From Chryseobacterium sp. SORGH_AS_0447 (lineage in GTDB: Bacteria; Bacteroidota; Bacteroidia; Flavobacteriales; Weeksellaceae): 64,000 bases of DNA. The notes under the pieces are model-generated. The model had not been told where the DNA came from and did no database searches. It saw only the letters and a program-made list of their open reading frames with translations. The first letter of the stretch is position 1, and each line of letters starts with the position of its first letter. The stretch lies in NCBI RefSeq assembly GCF_030818695.1, contig NZ_JAUTAR010000001.1, positions 310,001-374,000 on the forward strand, given 5' to 3'. The position numbers and the translations under genes are program-made. Shown piece after piece: positions 16,113 to 23,737 of the stretch.

Positions 16113-17172
16113 AATTAAACTTGAGCAGCTGCACCAGAAAGTCGTTGGCCTGAAAGACCAGATCGGAACGGAAGAGGCTACCAAAAATGCATTCGTCATG
16201 CCTTTTATCCAGATTTTAGGCTATGATATTTTCAATCCTACAGAAGTAGTTCCTGAGCACGTTTGTGATATCGGAACGAAAAAAGGGGAAAAAGTGGATT
16301 ATGTGATCCGTCACAACGATGCTCCGATATTCATTATTGAATGCAAGCACTGGAAAGAAAGCGCCGATGCCCACAATTCGCAGCTTCACCGGTATTACCA
16401 TGTTTCGAAAACCCGATTCGGCGTGCTCACCAACGGAATTGTCTATAACTTCTACACGGATCTGGAAAAACCGAATATTATGGATGAAAAGCCATTTTTC
16501 ACCATTAATATCGAAGACATTAAAGACAGTTCCATTAAGATTCTGGAGAAATTCACCAAGAAAGATTACAATCTTGAAGAGATCCTGGATTCTGCAGAAG
16601 CCCTGAAATACATCAAAGCGATCCGCAAGGAATTTGAAAAGGAAATAGAAAATCCTTCGGATGAGATGGTTAAACTGTTGGTCAGCCGTTTTTTCGAAAA
16701 ACCGATTACCGCCAACCGGATGGTTCCGTTTAAGGAATATACCAAAAAAGCACTCACGACTTCCATTAATGAGTCTATCAGTTTCAGGCTGAAGTCGGCT
16801 TTAAGCATTAATGAACAGATCGAAAAGCAGGACGATGCGGTAAAAACACAGCAGCCGGTTGATGAGAATAACGAATCGAAAATCGTAACTACCGAAGAGG
16901 AATTGGAGGGCTTCCAGATCGTAAAAGCAATTCTGCGCGAGAAAATTCCTTCGACCAGGATCGCCTACCGCGATACCCTATCGTATTTCGGGATCCTGCT
17001 GGACGACAACAACCGTAAACCGCTCTGCAGGCTTCATTTTAATACAAATAACAAATATCTGGAAACCTTCCATAACGGAAAGGAAGCCGGCGAAAAAATC
17101 CTGCTGGGCACGCTGGATGAAATTTATAATTACCGTGATAAACTCCTGATGACCCTGGAGAACTATAACTAA
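16096..17172 (+). CDS. Solitary type I restriction HsdR-N-like nuclease-domain protein
   Basis: 358 aa. The N-terminal ~150 residues match the HsdR N-terminal (PD-(D/E)xK) fold: Glu26 in GTEEATKN, the catalytic set Asp68 (GEKVDYVI), Glu82 and Lys84 (IIECKHW), then HRYYHVSKTRFGVLTNG. All nuclease residues are intact. There is no helicase domain, and no hsdM or hsdS gene is near. The middle is helical and charged; the C-terminal ~90 residues look like a separate small alpha/beta domain (SYFGILLDDNNRKPLCRLHF). Such stand-alone proteins are common, poorly characterised, and often labelled restriction enzymes. Here it belongs to a putative stress or defence operon rather than a modification system. 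Confidence 0.85.
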   Translation: MNMDLKIKLEQLHQKVVGLKDQIGTEEATKNAFVMPFIQILGYDIFNPTEVVPEHVCDIGTKKGEKVDYVIRHNDAPIFIIECKHWKESADAHNSQLHRYYHVSKTRFGVLTNGIVYNFYTDLEKPNIMDEKPFFTINIEDIKDSSIKILEKFTKKDYNLEEILDSAEALKYIKAIRKEFEKEIENPSDEMVKLLVSRFFEKPITANRMVPFKEYTKKALTTSINESISFRLKSALSINEQIEKQDDAVKTQQPVDENNESKIVTTEEELEGFQIVKAILREKIPSTRIAYRDTLSYFGILLDDNNRKPLCRLHFNTNNKYLETFHNGKEAGEKILLGTLDEIYNYRDKLLMTLENYN

Positions 17173-17182
17173 ACTGATAACC

Positions 17183-17692
17183 ATGAAAAAACTAATACCC
17201 TTCATCATAATCACTTTCAGTGTATTTATTTTAAATTCTTGTTTTAAAGCCAACGACAATGTAGGCCATGACGGTAGATGCACCGGCTCTGCCAATTGTT
17301 CTGCGTGCTCCAACTGTTCAGGGTGTGGACATTGCAACAGTGGAGGGTCCTGCGGAGTCTGCGGTGGAGGATCTTCCGGAAGAAGTTCGTCTTCCGGGAG
17401 TTCTTCCAAAAAAAGCAGCTCTAAAAAACACAAAACCTCAAAATCAAAATCCAGCAAGCCGCCAAAAGTTCGTATTGATAAGATAGATATCAATATCAAT
17501 TCTAACAACAGGTACTTTGCAGGAGTTGCGGGAGTCAGCATTTATGAACGTCCTTCCGAAAAATCGAAGATCTTAATTAATGTTACCAGAAATGACCGGC
17601 TGATTAAGCTGCAGGAGATGAAAGACTGGTATAAGGTAAAAGTAGAGCCCGCCAATAAAACAGGATATATTAAACGAAAGGATGTGAAATAA
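17183..17692 (+). CDS. Cys-rich lipoprotein with a bacterial SH3 domain
   Basis: 169 aa. A lipoprotein signal ends ILNSC (Cys20). Residues about 32-60 form a dense cysteine cluster of the CxxCxxC type (NCSACSNCSGCGHC), followed by a Ser/Lys low-complexity linker (about 65-92) and a C-terminal SH3b domain (about 105-169) with GVSIYERPSEKSKIL and DWYKVKV. SH3b domains often bind peptidoglycan. The cysteine cluster could bind metal or form disulfides outside the cytoplasm, which is unusual. The role is unknown; its position suggests the envelope arm of the operon. Confidence 0.82.
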   Translation: MKKLIPFIIITFSVFILNSCFKANDNVGHDGRCTGSANCSACSNCSGCGHCNSGGSCGVCGGGSSGRSSSSGSSSKKSSSKKHKTSKSKSSKPPKVRIDKIDININSNNRYFAGVAGVSIYERPSEKSKILINVTRNDRLIKLQEMKDWYKVKVEPANKTGYIKRKDVK

Positions 17693-17707
17693 TCAAAAAC
17701 AAATATC

Positions 17708-18334
17708 ATGAATTTAAAGAAATTTTTAAATGAAGAGCAGGATCCACAAGCTGTCGAAAAGCTTTTGGGAAGGATCAACAGCCTGCTGACTTCGCAGGAA
17801 ACAGTGGAATATATTGCGGTTCAGAAGAAACCGATCCTCAATTTTTCTCCCGAATGTATTGCACTTACCAACAGAAGAATTATCTTCTGCAGACCGAGAA
17901 CCTTCGGGTTATCAATGGATTTCCAGGATTACCGATGGGTAGAGGTCTTAGACTGCCACATTAAAGAAGGAATTGTCGGTTCTACCTTTATGATGAAAAC
18001 TACAAAAAACTTCACCAATATGGTGGATTATCTTCCAAAAAACCAGGCCAGAAAACTTTATCAGTTCGCACAGGAAGTGGAAGAAAGAATGCACGGAGTG
18101 AGAAGAGAAAAAAGTCTGGAAACCCTCAGGGCCTCCGCCGGAGGTGTGACGGTAAACAATGCCACTCCGATTATCACTCAGCCACAGCAATTTCAGCAGG
18201 AGAACAAACCTTTATTGATTGAAAATGAGGACCCCTTTGCATTATTGCAGAAATTAAAAGATTTAAAGGAGAACGAAATAATTTCTTCTGAAGAATTTGA
18301 AACAAAAAAGAACGAAATCTTATCAAGAGTTTAA
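17708..18334 (+). CDS. Bacterial PH-domain protein with C-terminal SHOCT motif
   Basis: 208 aa. Residues about 20-120 resemble bacterial PH (YokE-like) domains: ALTNRRIIFCRPR in the middle, then DYRWVEVLDCHIKEGIVGSTF. A flexible Gln-rich linker leads to a terminal SHOCT helix pair (DPFALLQKLKDLKENEIISSEEFETKKNEIL, the canonical layout). SHOCT motifs are short oligomerisation or tethering elements commonly attached to membrane or stress proteins. No signal peptide or membrane segment is present. It sits 3 nt before the TM2 gene. Confidence 0.87.
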   Translation: MNLKKFLNEEQDPQAVEKLLGRINSLLTSQETVEYIAVQKKPILNFSPECIALTNRRIIFCRPRTFGLSMDFQDYRWVEVLDCHIKEGIVGSTFMMKTTKNFTNMVDYLPKNQARKLYQFAQEVEERMHGVRREKSLETLRASAGGVTVNNATPIITQPQQFQQENKPLLIENEDPFALLQKLKDLKENEIISSEEFETKKNEILSRV

Positions 18335-18337
18335 GTT

Positions 18338-18553
18338 ATGAAATCAAAATCTACCACCGTTTTACTTACCTTTTTCTTAGGAGGATTAGGCATTCACAGA
18401 TTTTATTTAGGACAGAATGGTATGGGAATACTTTATCTTGTCTTTTGCTGGACTTTTATTCCTGCATTTATTGCACTTATTGATTTTTTTGTGTTCCTTT
18501 TTATGTCTGAATATCGTTTTAATAACAAATATAACCTTAAAACAGGATTTTAA
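18338..18553 (+). CDS. TM2-domain membrane protein
   Basis: 71 aa, essentially only a TM2 domain: a first membrane helix (TVLLTFFLGGLG), the conserved connector HRFYLGQ, and a second helix (LVFCWTFIPAFIALIDFFVFLF), then a cytoplasmic-type tail. TM2 domains pair two helices around a conserved polar turn; their biochemical role in bacteria is unknown. A second TM2 protein, with an added N-terminal domain, is encoded at 21.7 kb just outside the operon. Confidence 0.93.
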   Translation: MKSKSTTVLLTFFLGGLGIHRFYLGQNGMGILYLVFCWTFIPAFIALIDFFVFLFMSEYRFNNKYNLKTGF

Positions 18554-18561
18554 ATCACATC

Positions 18562-18963
18562 ATGAAACCACTTCTCACCTTCTGTGCGCTGTGTTGTTTC
18601 ATCGGTATTTTCAAACTTCCTATCGAATATTATACTTTTCTGAGAATTCTCGTTTCCGCCGGAGCTTTATTGGTTTTATACCATACGATAACTTCGAGAC
18701 AGCCTTATTTCAGTATCGTATTTCTTGTCATCCTCATTCTTTTCAATCCTGTTTTCCCGATCTATCTCTACCGGAAAGGCATCTGGATTCCGATTGATAC
18801 CATAACGGGGATCCTGTTCCTGCTGATCAATTTCATTGAGAAACAGGTACCTGAAAAAGAAGAGGAAATAACCGAAGAAACACAGGAACATACATTACCG
18901 ATACATCAGCGAGCTGTTTCCAGAGACCGAATTATTAACCCTAAAAAACTAAAAGAACAATAA
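18562..18963 (+). CDS. DUF6804-like small membrane protein
   Basis: 133 aa with four hydrophobic segments: residues about 1-20, 23-44, 50-75 and 78-95. The N-terminal part, with LPIEYYTFLRILVSAGALLVLY and ILFNPVFPIYL, resembles the DUF6804 family of unknown function. The C-terminal ~35 residues are charged and Glu-rich. It lies 8 nt after the TM2 gene and 4 nt before the TerB-like gene. Confidence 0.72.
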   Translation: MKPLLTFCALCCFIGIFKLPIEYYTFLRILVSAGALLVLYHTITSRQPYFSIVFLVILILFNPVFPIYLYRKGIWIPIDTITGILFLLINFIEKQVPEKEEEITEETQEHTLPIHQRAVSRDRIINPKKLKEQ

Positions 18964-18967
18964 CCGT

Positions 18968-19375
18968 ATGGAAAACAATCAGATAACGGAAAACCTTAAA
19001 GCCCATTTTTTAAGACTGTATCAAATGGCAGTCTGTGACGATGATTTCAGCGCACTGGAATTGAAAATGCTTTACAGATGTGCCGAAGAAAGAGGGATTT
19101 CTCCTAAAAATCTGGATGAAATACTGATGAACCCGATCAATTTAAAATCATGGGTGCCACAGACCATTGAAGAAAAAGTGGATTATCTCTATGATCTTAC
19201 CGCCATGATCTGGGCAGACGGCACGGTTTCCCCGAATGAATATAGTGCCATGCAGAAATATGTGGTCATGTTCGGATTCCTGGAAGAAAATGCAACGGCT
19301 ATTGTAGACTATCTTATTGAAGCTGTAAAAACCGGAAAAAACAAAAGTGAAATTTTATACGAACTCAAAAACTAA
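18968..19375 (+). CDS. TerB-like helical protein
   Basis: 135 aa, all helical, with two acidic turns typical of TerB/DjlA-type domains: AVCDDDFSALELKMLY (about 18-33) and AMIWADGTVSPNEYSAMQKY (about 78-97). TerB-type domains are associated with tellurite and general stress responses and with membrane-linked complexes; acidic residues in these turns bind metal in characterised members. There is no signal peptide. It immediately precedes a coiled-coil membrane protein that could anchor it. Confidence 0.78.
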   Translation: MENNQITENLKAHFLRLYQMAVCDDDFSALELKMLYRCAEERGISPKNLDEILMNPINLKSWVPQTIEEKVDYLYDLTAMIWADGTVSPNEYSAMQKYVVMFGFLEENATAIVDYLIEAVKTGKNKSEILYELKN

Positions 19376-19380
19376 GCATT

Positions 19381-20721
19381 ATGGATACATCCAACATAAA
19401 AAATTTATTCCGGCTGAAGCCGGCTCCTGCAGAACCAGCACAGGAAGAGCTTCCCAAAACCGAAGTGAACCCTGATGATGAATCTCTTGAAGAAAGCAGG
19501 AGAAGAACCTATCACGAATCGGGATACCGCGACAGTTCGCGCACCAGCGGAAACCACTCTACCCTTTCTATCTGCCTGGATGCGGTATATTCCAAATTCC
19601 AGAATGAAGAAAAAGAAATGGTCGAAAAGCAGCAGAAGCTGAAAGAATCTTACGTCAATGAACAGAAAAACAGGGAAACGGAAATCAAAGCATTAACGGT
19701 CTCCCAAGAGACTAGAGAGGAACAGCTGAAAACAAAGAACACAGAAATTGAAAACCATCAGCATACGATTGAAAACTTAAAAGCTGAAATCCTTGATTTA
19801 CCCAGAAATCCAGAAAAGTATAATGTGAAAGCAGGAAGGGGAGCTTCTGCCAAATTCTGGATCGGTACGATTCTTTTGATTCCTATCACATTATACCTGG
19901 CTACTTTTTATATATCGACCTCATATTCAGCTTTCTTCAAAAGTTTTGATGCAAAAAGTACGGTTATCCAAAGTGTACTGGATGCCAATGCCTGGATGAA
20001 AGCGTGGAATGACGGGTTTATTGAAGTGGCATTCGTCACCCTTATTCCATTTGTTTTCTTAGGATTAGGATTTCTGATTCATATGTTCGGAGAAAATAAA
20101 ACCAAAATCAATTATATTAAACTTGCCCTATTATTCATCGTAACTTTTATTTTTGATGCTATTCTAGCATATGAAATCGAGTCAAAATTATACGAATTAA
20201 ACAAGACTTTCGAATCTCCTCCATTCGACCTTAAAATAGCTTTTACGAAGATTCAATTCTGGGGAATTATCTTTGCGGGATTCGTTGTATATGTTATCTG
20301 GGGGCTGGTTTTTGATTTTATCATGAAAGAGCACCGTGAAAAAGACAGGATTAAAAACGAACAGGAAATCCGGCAGAAAAAAGTGGAATTCTTTCAGGAA
20401 AAGATCAACACCCTGAAAAAAGAAATTGAAGAGATTATAGCCAATATCGGAAGCACCAAAGAACTTATTATCAAAACCCGTGGCAGAATCGAAGAACTGC
20501 AGAACATCATAGACGGCGTTATTATCCCTACCAAAGATTATAAACTCTATGCTTCGGAATATGTGCAGGGCTGGATTACATTTATCGGAGAAAAAATCGC
20601 TGTATCCAAAACGGAAAAGCAAACCATGATCGACACCTGTATTGAAACTTACAACACGAATCTGGAAACCGTCGGAGCCAATTCGGATAACCAGAACCTG
20701 GTTTATTTATCATCTCTTTAA
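19381..20721 (+). CDS. Coiled-coil protein with four membrane helices, unknown function
   Basis: 446 aa, not recognised. The order is: charged, disordered N-terminus (about 1-65); coiled coil (about 70-145, rich in Glu/Lys/Gln); membrane segments near 160-182, 217-240, 248-268 and 293-315; a second coiled coil (about 318-385) with an ELQNIIDG break; and a soluble tail. This layout suggests an inner-membrane scaffold with long cytoplasmic rods on both sides of the membrane block. It lies between the TerB-like and vWA-like genes, with 5- and 9-nt gaps, and may bring them together at the membrane. Confidence 0.8.
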   Translation: MDTSNIKNLFRLKPAPAEPAQEELPKTEVNPDDESLEESRRRTYHESGYRDSSRTSGNHSTLSICLDAVYSKFQNEEKEMVEKQQKLKESYVNEQKNRETEIKALTVSQETREEQLKTKNTEIENHQHTIENLKAEILDLPRNPEKYNVKAGRGASAKFWIGTILLIPITLYLATFYISTSYSAFFKSFDAKSTVIQSVLDANAWMKAWNDGFIEVAFVTLIPFVFLGLGFLIHMFGENKTKINYIKLALLFIVTFIFDAILAYEIESKLYELNKTFESPPFDLKIAFTKIQFWGIIFAGFVVYVIWGLVFDFIMKEHREKDRIKNEQEIRQKKVEFFQEKINTLKKEIEEIIANIGSTKELIIKTRGRIEELQNIIDGVIIPTKDYKLYASEYVQGWITFIGEKIAVSKTEKQTMIDTCIETYNTNLETVGANSDNQNLVYLSSL

Positions 20722-20730
20722 ATCTACTTT

Positions 20731-21618
20731 ATGAAAAAAATATTCTACTTGCTATCAATCGTTTTTGTGGTTTCTTGCTGTAAAAAAGGAGGAGAAAATA
20801 CAGAAGGAAATAAAACAGACACCGTTGTTGCTGATCCAAACAATATCAATGTCAGTATTTTGATCGACCTTTCAGACCGGATAGATCCTGCAACCAATCC
20901 CAATCATGCAATGCCATATTTTCAACGGGATACCGAATACATCAAAGCCATCGAAAAAGGATTTCTCAATCATATGAAATCCAAAAGAATCATCACCTAT
21001 GACGATCAGATGCAGGTGTTTTTCAATCCGGAGCCTTCCGATCCCAAGATCAATGATTTCACAAAAGAACTAAAGGTTTCTTTTGATAAAAATACGTCGA
21101 AAGAATATTTTGCAGCCGTTGAAAAGAAATATTCCGAAATTCCGTCATACATTTATCAATCAGCCATTAAAGATAAAAATTATATAGGCTCCGACATCTG
21201 GGAGTTTTTTAGAAATAAGGTCAAAGATTACTGCGTAAAAAATGATAAAAGAAATATTCTTTTTATCCTGACAGACGGTTATATGTATCATGATGATTCT
21301 AAATTTTCACAGGAAAATAAAACCTCCTATTTAACTTCAAAACTGATAAAATCAAATAATCTTACGACAACAGATTTTAAAAAGATTATCGAAAAGAACA
21401 AATACGGCTTTGTAAAGGCAAACGATGGCCTTAGCAATCTTGAGGTAGTCGTTTTAGGAATTAACCCTGAAAAAGGAAACCCCTTTGAAGAAGCCGTTAT
21501 CAAAGAATATTGGGAGAACTGGTTTAAAGAAATGAAAATCAAAAGCTATCAGATCAAATCGGCTGATCTGCCTTCCAATCTGGAACCGATTATTATGAAA
21601 GTGGTTACGGGAAAATAA
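20731..21618 (+). CDS. vWA-like lipoprotein, last gene of the operon
   Basis: 295 aa. A lipoprotein signal ends VVSC (Cys16). The body looks like a von Willebrand A-type alpha/beta fold: the first strand and metal-site loop read VSILIDLSDR (Asp46, Ser48), and a later strand reads NILFILTDGYMY, matching the central TDG of vWA domains. The usual DxSxS site is imperfect because the last Ser is replaced, so metal binding may be altered. No catalytic motif is visible. It would present a protein-binding domain at the outer face of the membrane. Confidence 0.75.
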   Translation: MKKIFYLLSIVFVVSCCKKGGENTEGNKTDTVVADPNNINVSILIDLSDRIDPATNPNHAMPYFQRDTEYIKAIEKGFLNHMKSKRIITYDDQMQVFFNPEPSDPKINDFTKELKVSFDKNTSKEYFAAVEKKYSEIPSYIYQSAIKDKNYIGSDIWEFFRNKVKDYCVKNDKRNILFILTDGYMYHDDSKFSQENKTSYLTSKLIKSNNLTTTDFKKIIEKNKYGFVKANDGLSNLEVVVLGINPEKGNPFEEAVIKEYWENWFKEMKIKSYQIKSADLPSNLEPIIMKVVTGK

Positions 21619-21624
21619 AGAATA

Positions 21625-21667
21625 GCTTACCGCTTTAAATTAAAATCAGCAATCCTTGAAGGTAAGC
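21625..21667 (+). terminator. Weak hairpin after the operon
   Basis: GCTTACC (21625-21631) pairs with GGTAAGC (21661-21667) over a 29-nt loop. There is no good T tract, so it may be a leaky terminator or a regulator site before the next gene. Confidence 0.3.
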
Positions 21668-21709
21668 GTATTTCTGCATTTTTATTAACTTGCAGGCTTT
21701 AAAATAATC

Positions 21710-22396
21710 ATGACAAATCATTCGCTTGTTTCCAATCCAAAAAAGAGCATAATAGTAGATTTTCCTTTAGAAAAAATCAGGGAAAGTGTTAAAAACATCT
21801 CATTGCTTGATCATAAGTATGAGCCTGGTCAGCAAGACGATGTTTTTAACCAGTATATATTTAAAGCAAGTGAATTTTTAAGTTGGGGAGCCGTTATTCT
21901 TATCAATTTAAGCCGTGTTTCTGAAAATAAGACTGAAATAAGCATTGAAGTAATGAGAAATTTTGGTGCTTTTGATTCTTCTGTGGAAATTCAAGATGCA
22001 AATAGACACCTTATTAATGTTGTAAACTATATTTCTCGCTTAACAACATTGTCTTCTCAAGAAATTGCAGGAATGAAAACCCGGCTTCAGCAGGTTGAGG
22101 CAGAACGAGAACGTGAAAAAAGGAAAAAGTCAGAAGAAAGAGCGGAAAGAATTGAAGTTATGAAAGTAAGATTTCATCGGAGAAATAAAACGGCAGCCGC
22201 TGTTCTGGCTTTATTCTTAGGATTTGCCGGTGCACACCGTATCTATCTGGGACAGCGCACCAAAGGATATATCAGTGCTTTCTTTTTTTGGACTTTAATC
22301 CCTTCAGTAATTGGCATAATAGATTTTTTTTCCTTCATCTTCATGTCTCAGGAAAAATTTGATGCTAAATACAATTCAGAAAATATTCTAAAGTAA
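21710..22396 (+). CDS. TM2-domain protein with N-terminal soluble domain
   Basis: 228 aa. Residues about 10-115 form an alpha/beta domain I cannot name (start IIVDFPLEKIRESVKNI; later strands VILINLSRVSENKTEISIEV). The strand pattern is compatible with a small START/SRPBCC-like fold. A charged helix (about 120-155) leads to a C-terminal TM2 domain (about 160-220) with FAGAHRIYLGQ and FWTLIPSVIGIIDFF. It is closely similar to the stand-alone TM2 gene at 18.3 kb. A 91-nt gap separates it from the operon, so it may have its own promoter. Confidence 0.82.
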   Translation: MTNHSLVSNPKKSIIVDFPLEKIRESVKNISLLDHKYEPGQQDDVFNQYIFKASEFLSWGAVILINLSRVSENKTEISIEVMRNFGAFDSSVEIQDANRHLINVVNYISRLTTLSSQEIAGMKTRLQQVEAEREREKRKKSEERAERIEVMKVRFHRRNKTAAAVLALFLGFAGAHRIYLGQRTKGYISAFFFWTLIPSVIGIIDFFSFIFMSQEKFDAKYNSENILK

Positions 22397-22422
22397 AAAG
22401 CGAAGAGTGGTTCTTCGCTTTT
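22396..22422. terminator. Bidirectional terminator
   Basis: AAAAGCGAAGA (22396-22406) and TCTTCGCTTTT (22412-22422) form an 11-bp stem between convergent genes. The stem sequence is nearly the same as that at 2090. Confidence 0.88.
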
Positions 22423-22423
22423 A

Positions 22424-22873
22424 TTATTTTCTAAACATTTCCGTGTGCGGAATATTGTCTTCGAGGTATTTTTTTCCGGTATCTTCAAAACCGAATCCGC
22501 CGTAGAACCGCAGCAGATAGTCTTGTGCAGAAATTCTGATCTCCGAAGTACGGAAACGGTTTTCAATGGCTTGTACAGCATAAGCAATCAACTGTTTCCC
22601 CAGGCTTTTGCCTCTTGCCTTTTCCGTGGTCAGAACCCTTCCGATTGATGCTTCATTATACTTGATCCCTTTATCGAAGATTCTGCAGTAAGCCAGCACT
22701 TCCCCATCCTCTTCAGCCCAGAGGTGAACAGCTTTCTGATCGTAACCATCCAGGTCCGGATAGGGGCAATCCTGCTCTACAACAAAAACATCTACCCTCG
22801 CTTTGATAACGGCATACAGTTCGGGAACGGTAAATTCCTCAAACGTTTTTATTTTCCAGATTATATTACTCAT
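22424..22873 (-). CDS. GNAT-family N-acetyltransferase, ElaA-like
   Basis: 149 aa from ATG 22873. The start ELYAVIKARVDVFVVEQ, the segment CPYPDLDGYDQKAVHLW and the acetyl-CoA loop GRVLTTEKARGKSLGKQLI (Arg/Gly-rich, between strand 4 and helix 3) are characteristic of the ElaA subgroup, whose substrate is not established. It overlaps the end of engB by 8 nt on the same strand, so the two are co-transcribed with engB first. Confidence 0.88.
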   Translation of the reverse strand: MSNIIWKIKTFEEFTVPELYAVIKARVDVFVVEQDCPYPDLDGYDQKAVHLWAEEDGEVLAYCRIFDKGIKYNEASIGRVLTTEKARGKSLGKQLIAYAVQAIENRFRTSEIRISAQDYLLRFYGGFGFEDTGKKYLEDNIPHTEMFRK

Positions 22874-23489
22874 CAAAACTTACATTGTTGTTAACCAGGA
22901 ACTCATTGGTCTTTTGGATAAAACGCAGGATTTCGTCACAGCCTTCTTTCTTTTCCGCAGAGGTAACATAGATTTCCGGCAGGTCTTCCCAGGTCTTATG
23001 CAGTTCCGCTTTATAATTTTCTACATTCTGTATCGCGGCATTGGGTTTCAGCTTATCCACTTTCGTAAAAACAATCGAAAAAGGAACCCCGCTTTCCCCG
23101 CACCACTGGATAAACTCCAAATCGATCGCCTGGGGCTTATGCCTGGAATCTACCAGTACGAAAAGGTTAACCAGGTTTCTTCGGTTCAAGATATAATTGG
23201 TAATCAGTTTTTCAAAATCCTTACGGATGGATTTGGAAACTTTAGCATATCCGTATCCCGGTAAATCGGTGAGATACCAGTTTTCATTCACCAGAAAATG
23301 ATTGATGAGCTGTGTTTTTCCGGGAGTTCCGGAAGTTTTCGCAAGATCCTTATGGTTCATCATTGCATTGATCAAAGAAGATTTTCCTACGTTGGATCTC
23401 CCGATAAATGCATATTCCGGCATATTCGGCTCCGGACATTCCTGCCATTTTCCGCTGCTCTTTACAAACGTTGCTGTTTTAATAACCAT
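22866..23489 (-). CDS. engB: Ribosome biogenesis GTPase EngB (YihA/YsxC)
   Basis: 207 aa. All GTPase motifs are visible: G1 GRSNVGKSS, G2 in TPGKTQLINHF, G3 DLPGYGYA, G4 FTKVDKLK and G5 TSAEK. EngB binds the large ribosomal subunit during late assembly and is essential in many bacteria. The length is at the family norm. The start ATG 23489 (MVIKTATFVKSS) matches the family. Confidence 0.97.
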   Translation of the reverse strand: MVIKTATFVKSSGKWQECPEPNMPEYAFIGRSNVGKSSLINAMMNHKDLAKTSGTPGKTQLINHFLVNENWYLTDLPGYGYAKVSKSIRKDFEKLITNYILNRRNLVNLFVLVDSRHKPQAIDLEFIQWCGESGVPFSIVFTKVDKLKPNAAIQNVENYKAELHKTWEDLPEIYVTSAEKKEGCDEILRFIQKTNEFLVNNNVSFDE

Positions 23490-23704
23490 TTCTTTGCATA
23501 TTTTAATTCTTCAAATATCGGAATAAAAAAGCCGACATGAAAACTTAGCCTTCTCTTATAAAATAGTAAGGAGCTTTCAACAGTTTTATTTAATTATAAA
23601 ACAACAGGTTAGATAAAATTATAGAAATTTTTAAATAGGATAAGTGTAAAATGGAAAAGAGTAATAAATGTTACGCTTGTGATAGGTTGATGTTTAGCAA
23701 AAAA

Positions 23705-23729
23705 ATAGGAAGTAAAACTTACCTCCTAT
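23705..23729 (-). terminator. Terminator of the alpha/beta hydrolase gene
   Basis: ATAGGAAGTAA (23705-23715) and TTACCTCCTAT (23719-23729) pair over 11 bp with one G-T, followed on the minus strand by a run of T. Confidence 0.85.
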
Positions 23730-23737
23730 CCTATATT

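Noticed and set aside
16096..17172. Complete type I restriction-modification system
   Set aside because: Only an HsdR-N-like domain is present; no methylase, specificity subunit or helicase domain.
10474..22396. Prophage or integrative element
   Set aside because: No integrase, phage structural genes, tRNA-associated att repeats or conjugation genes were seen; only compositional hints of transfer.
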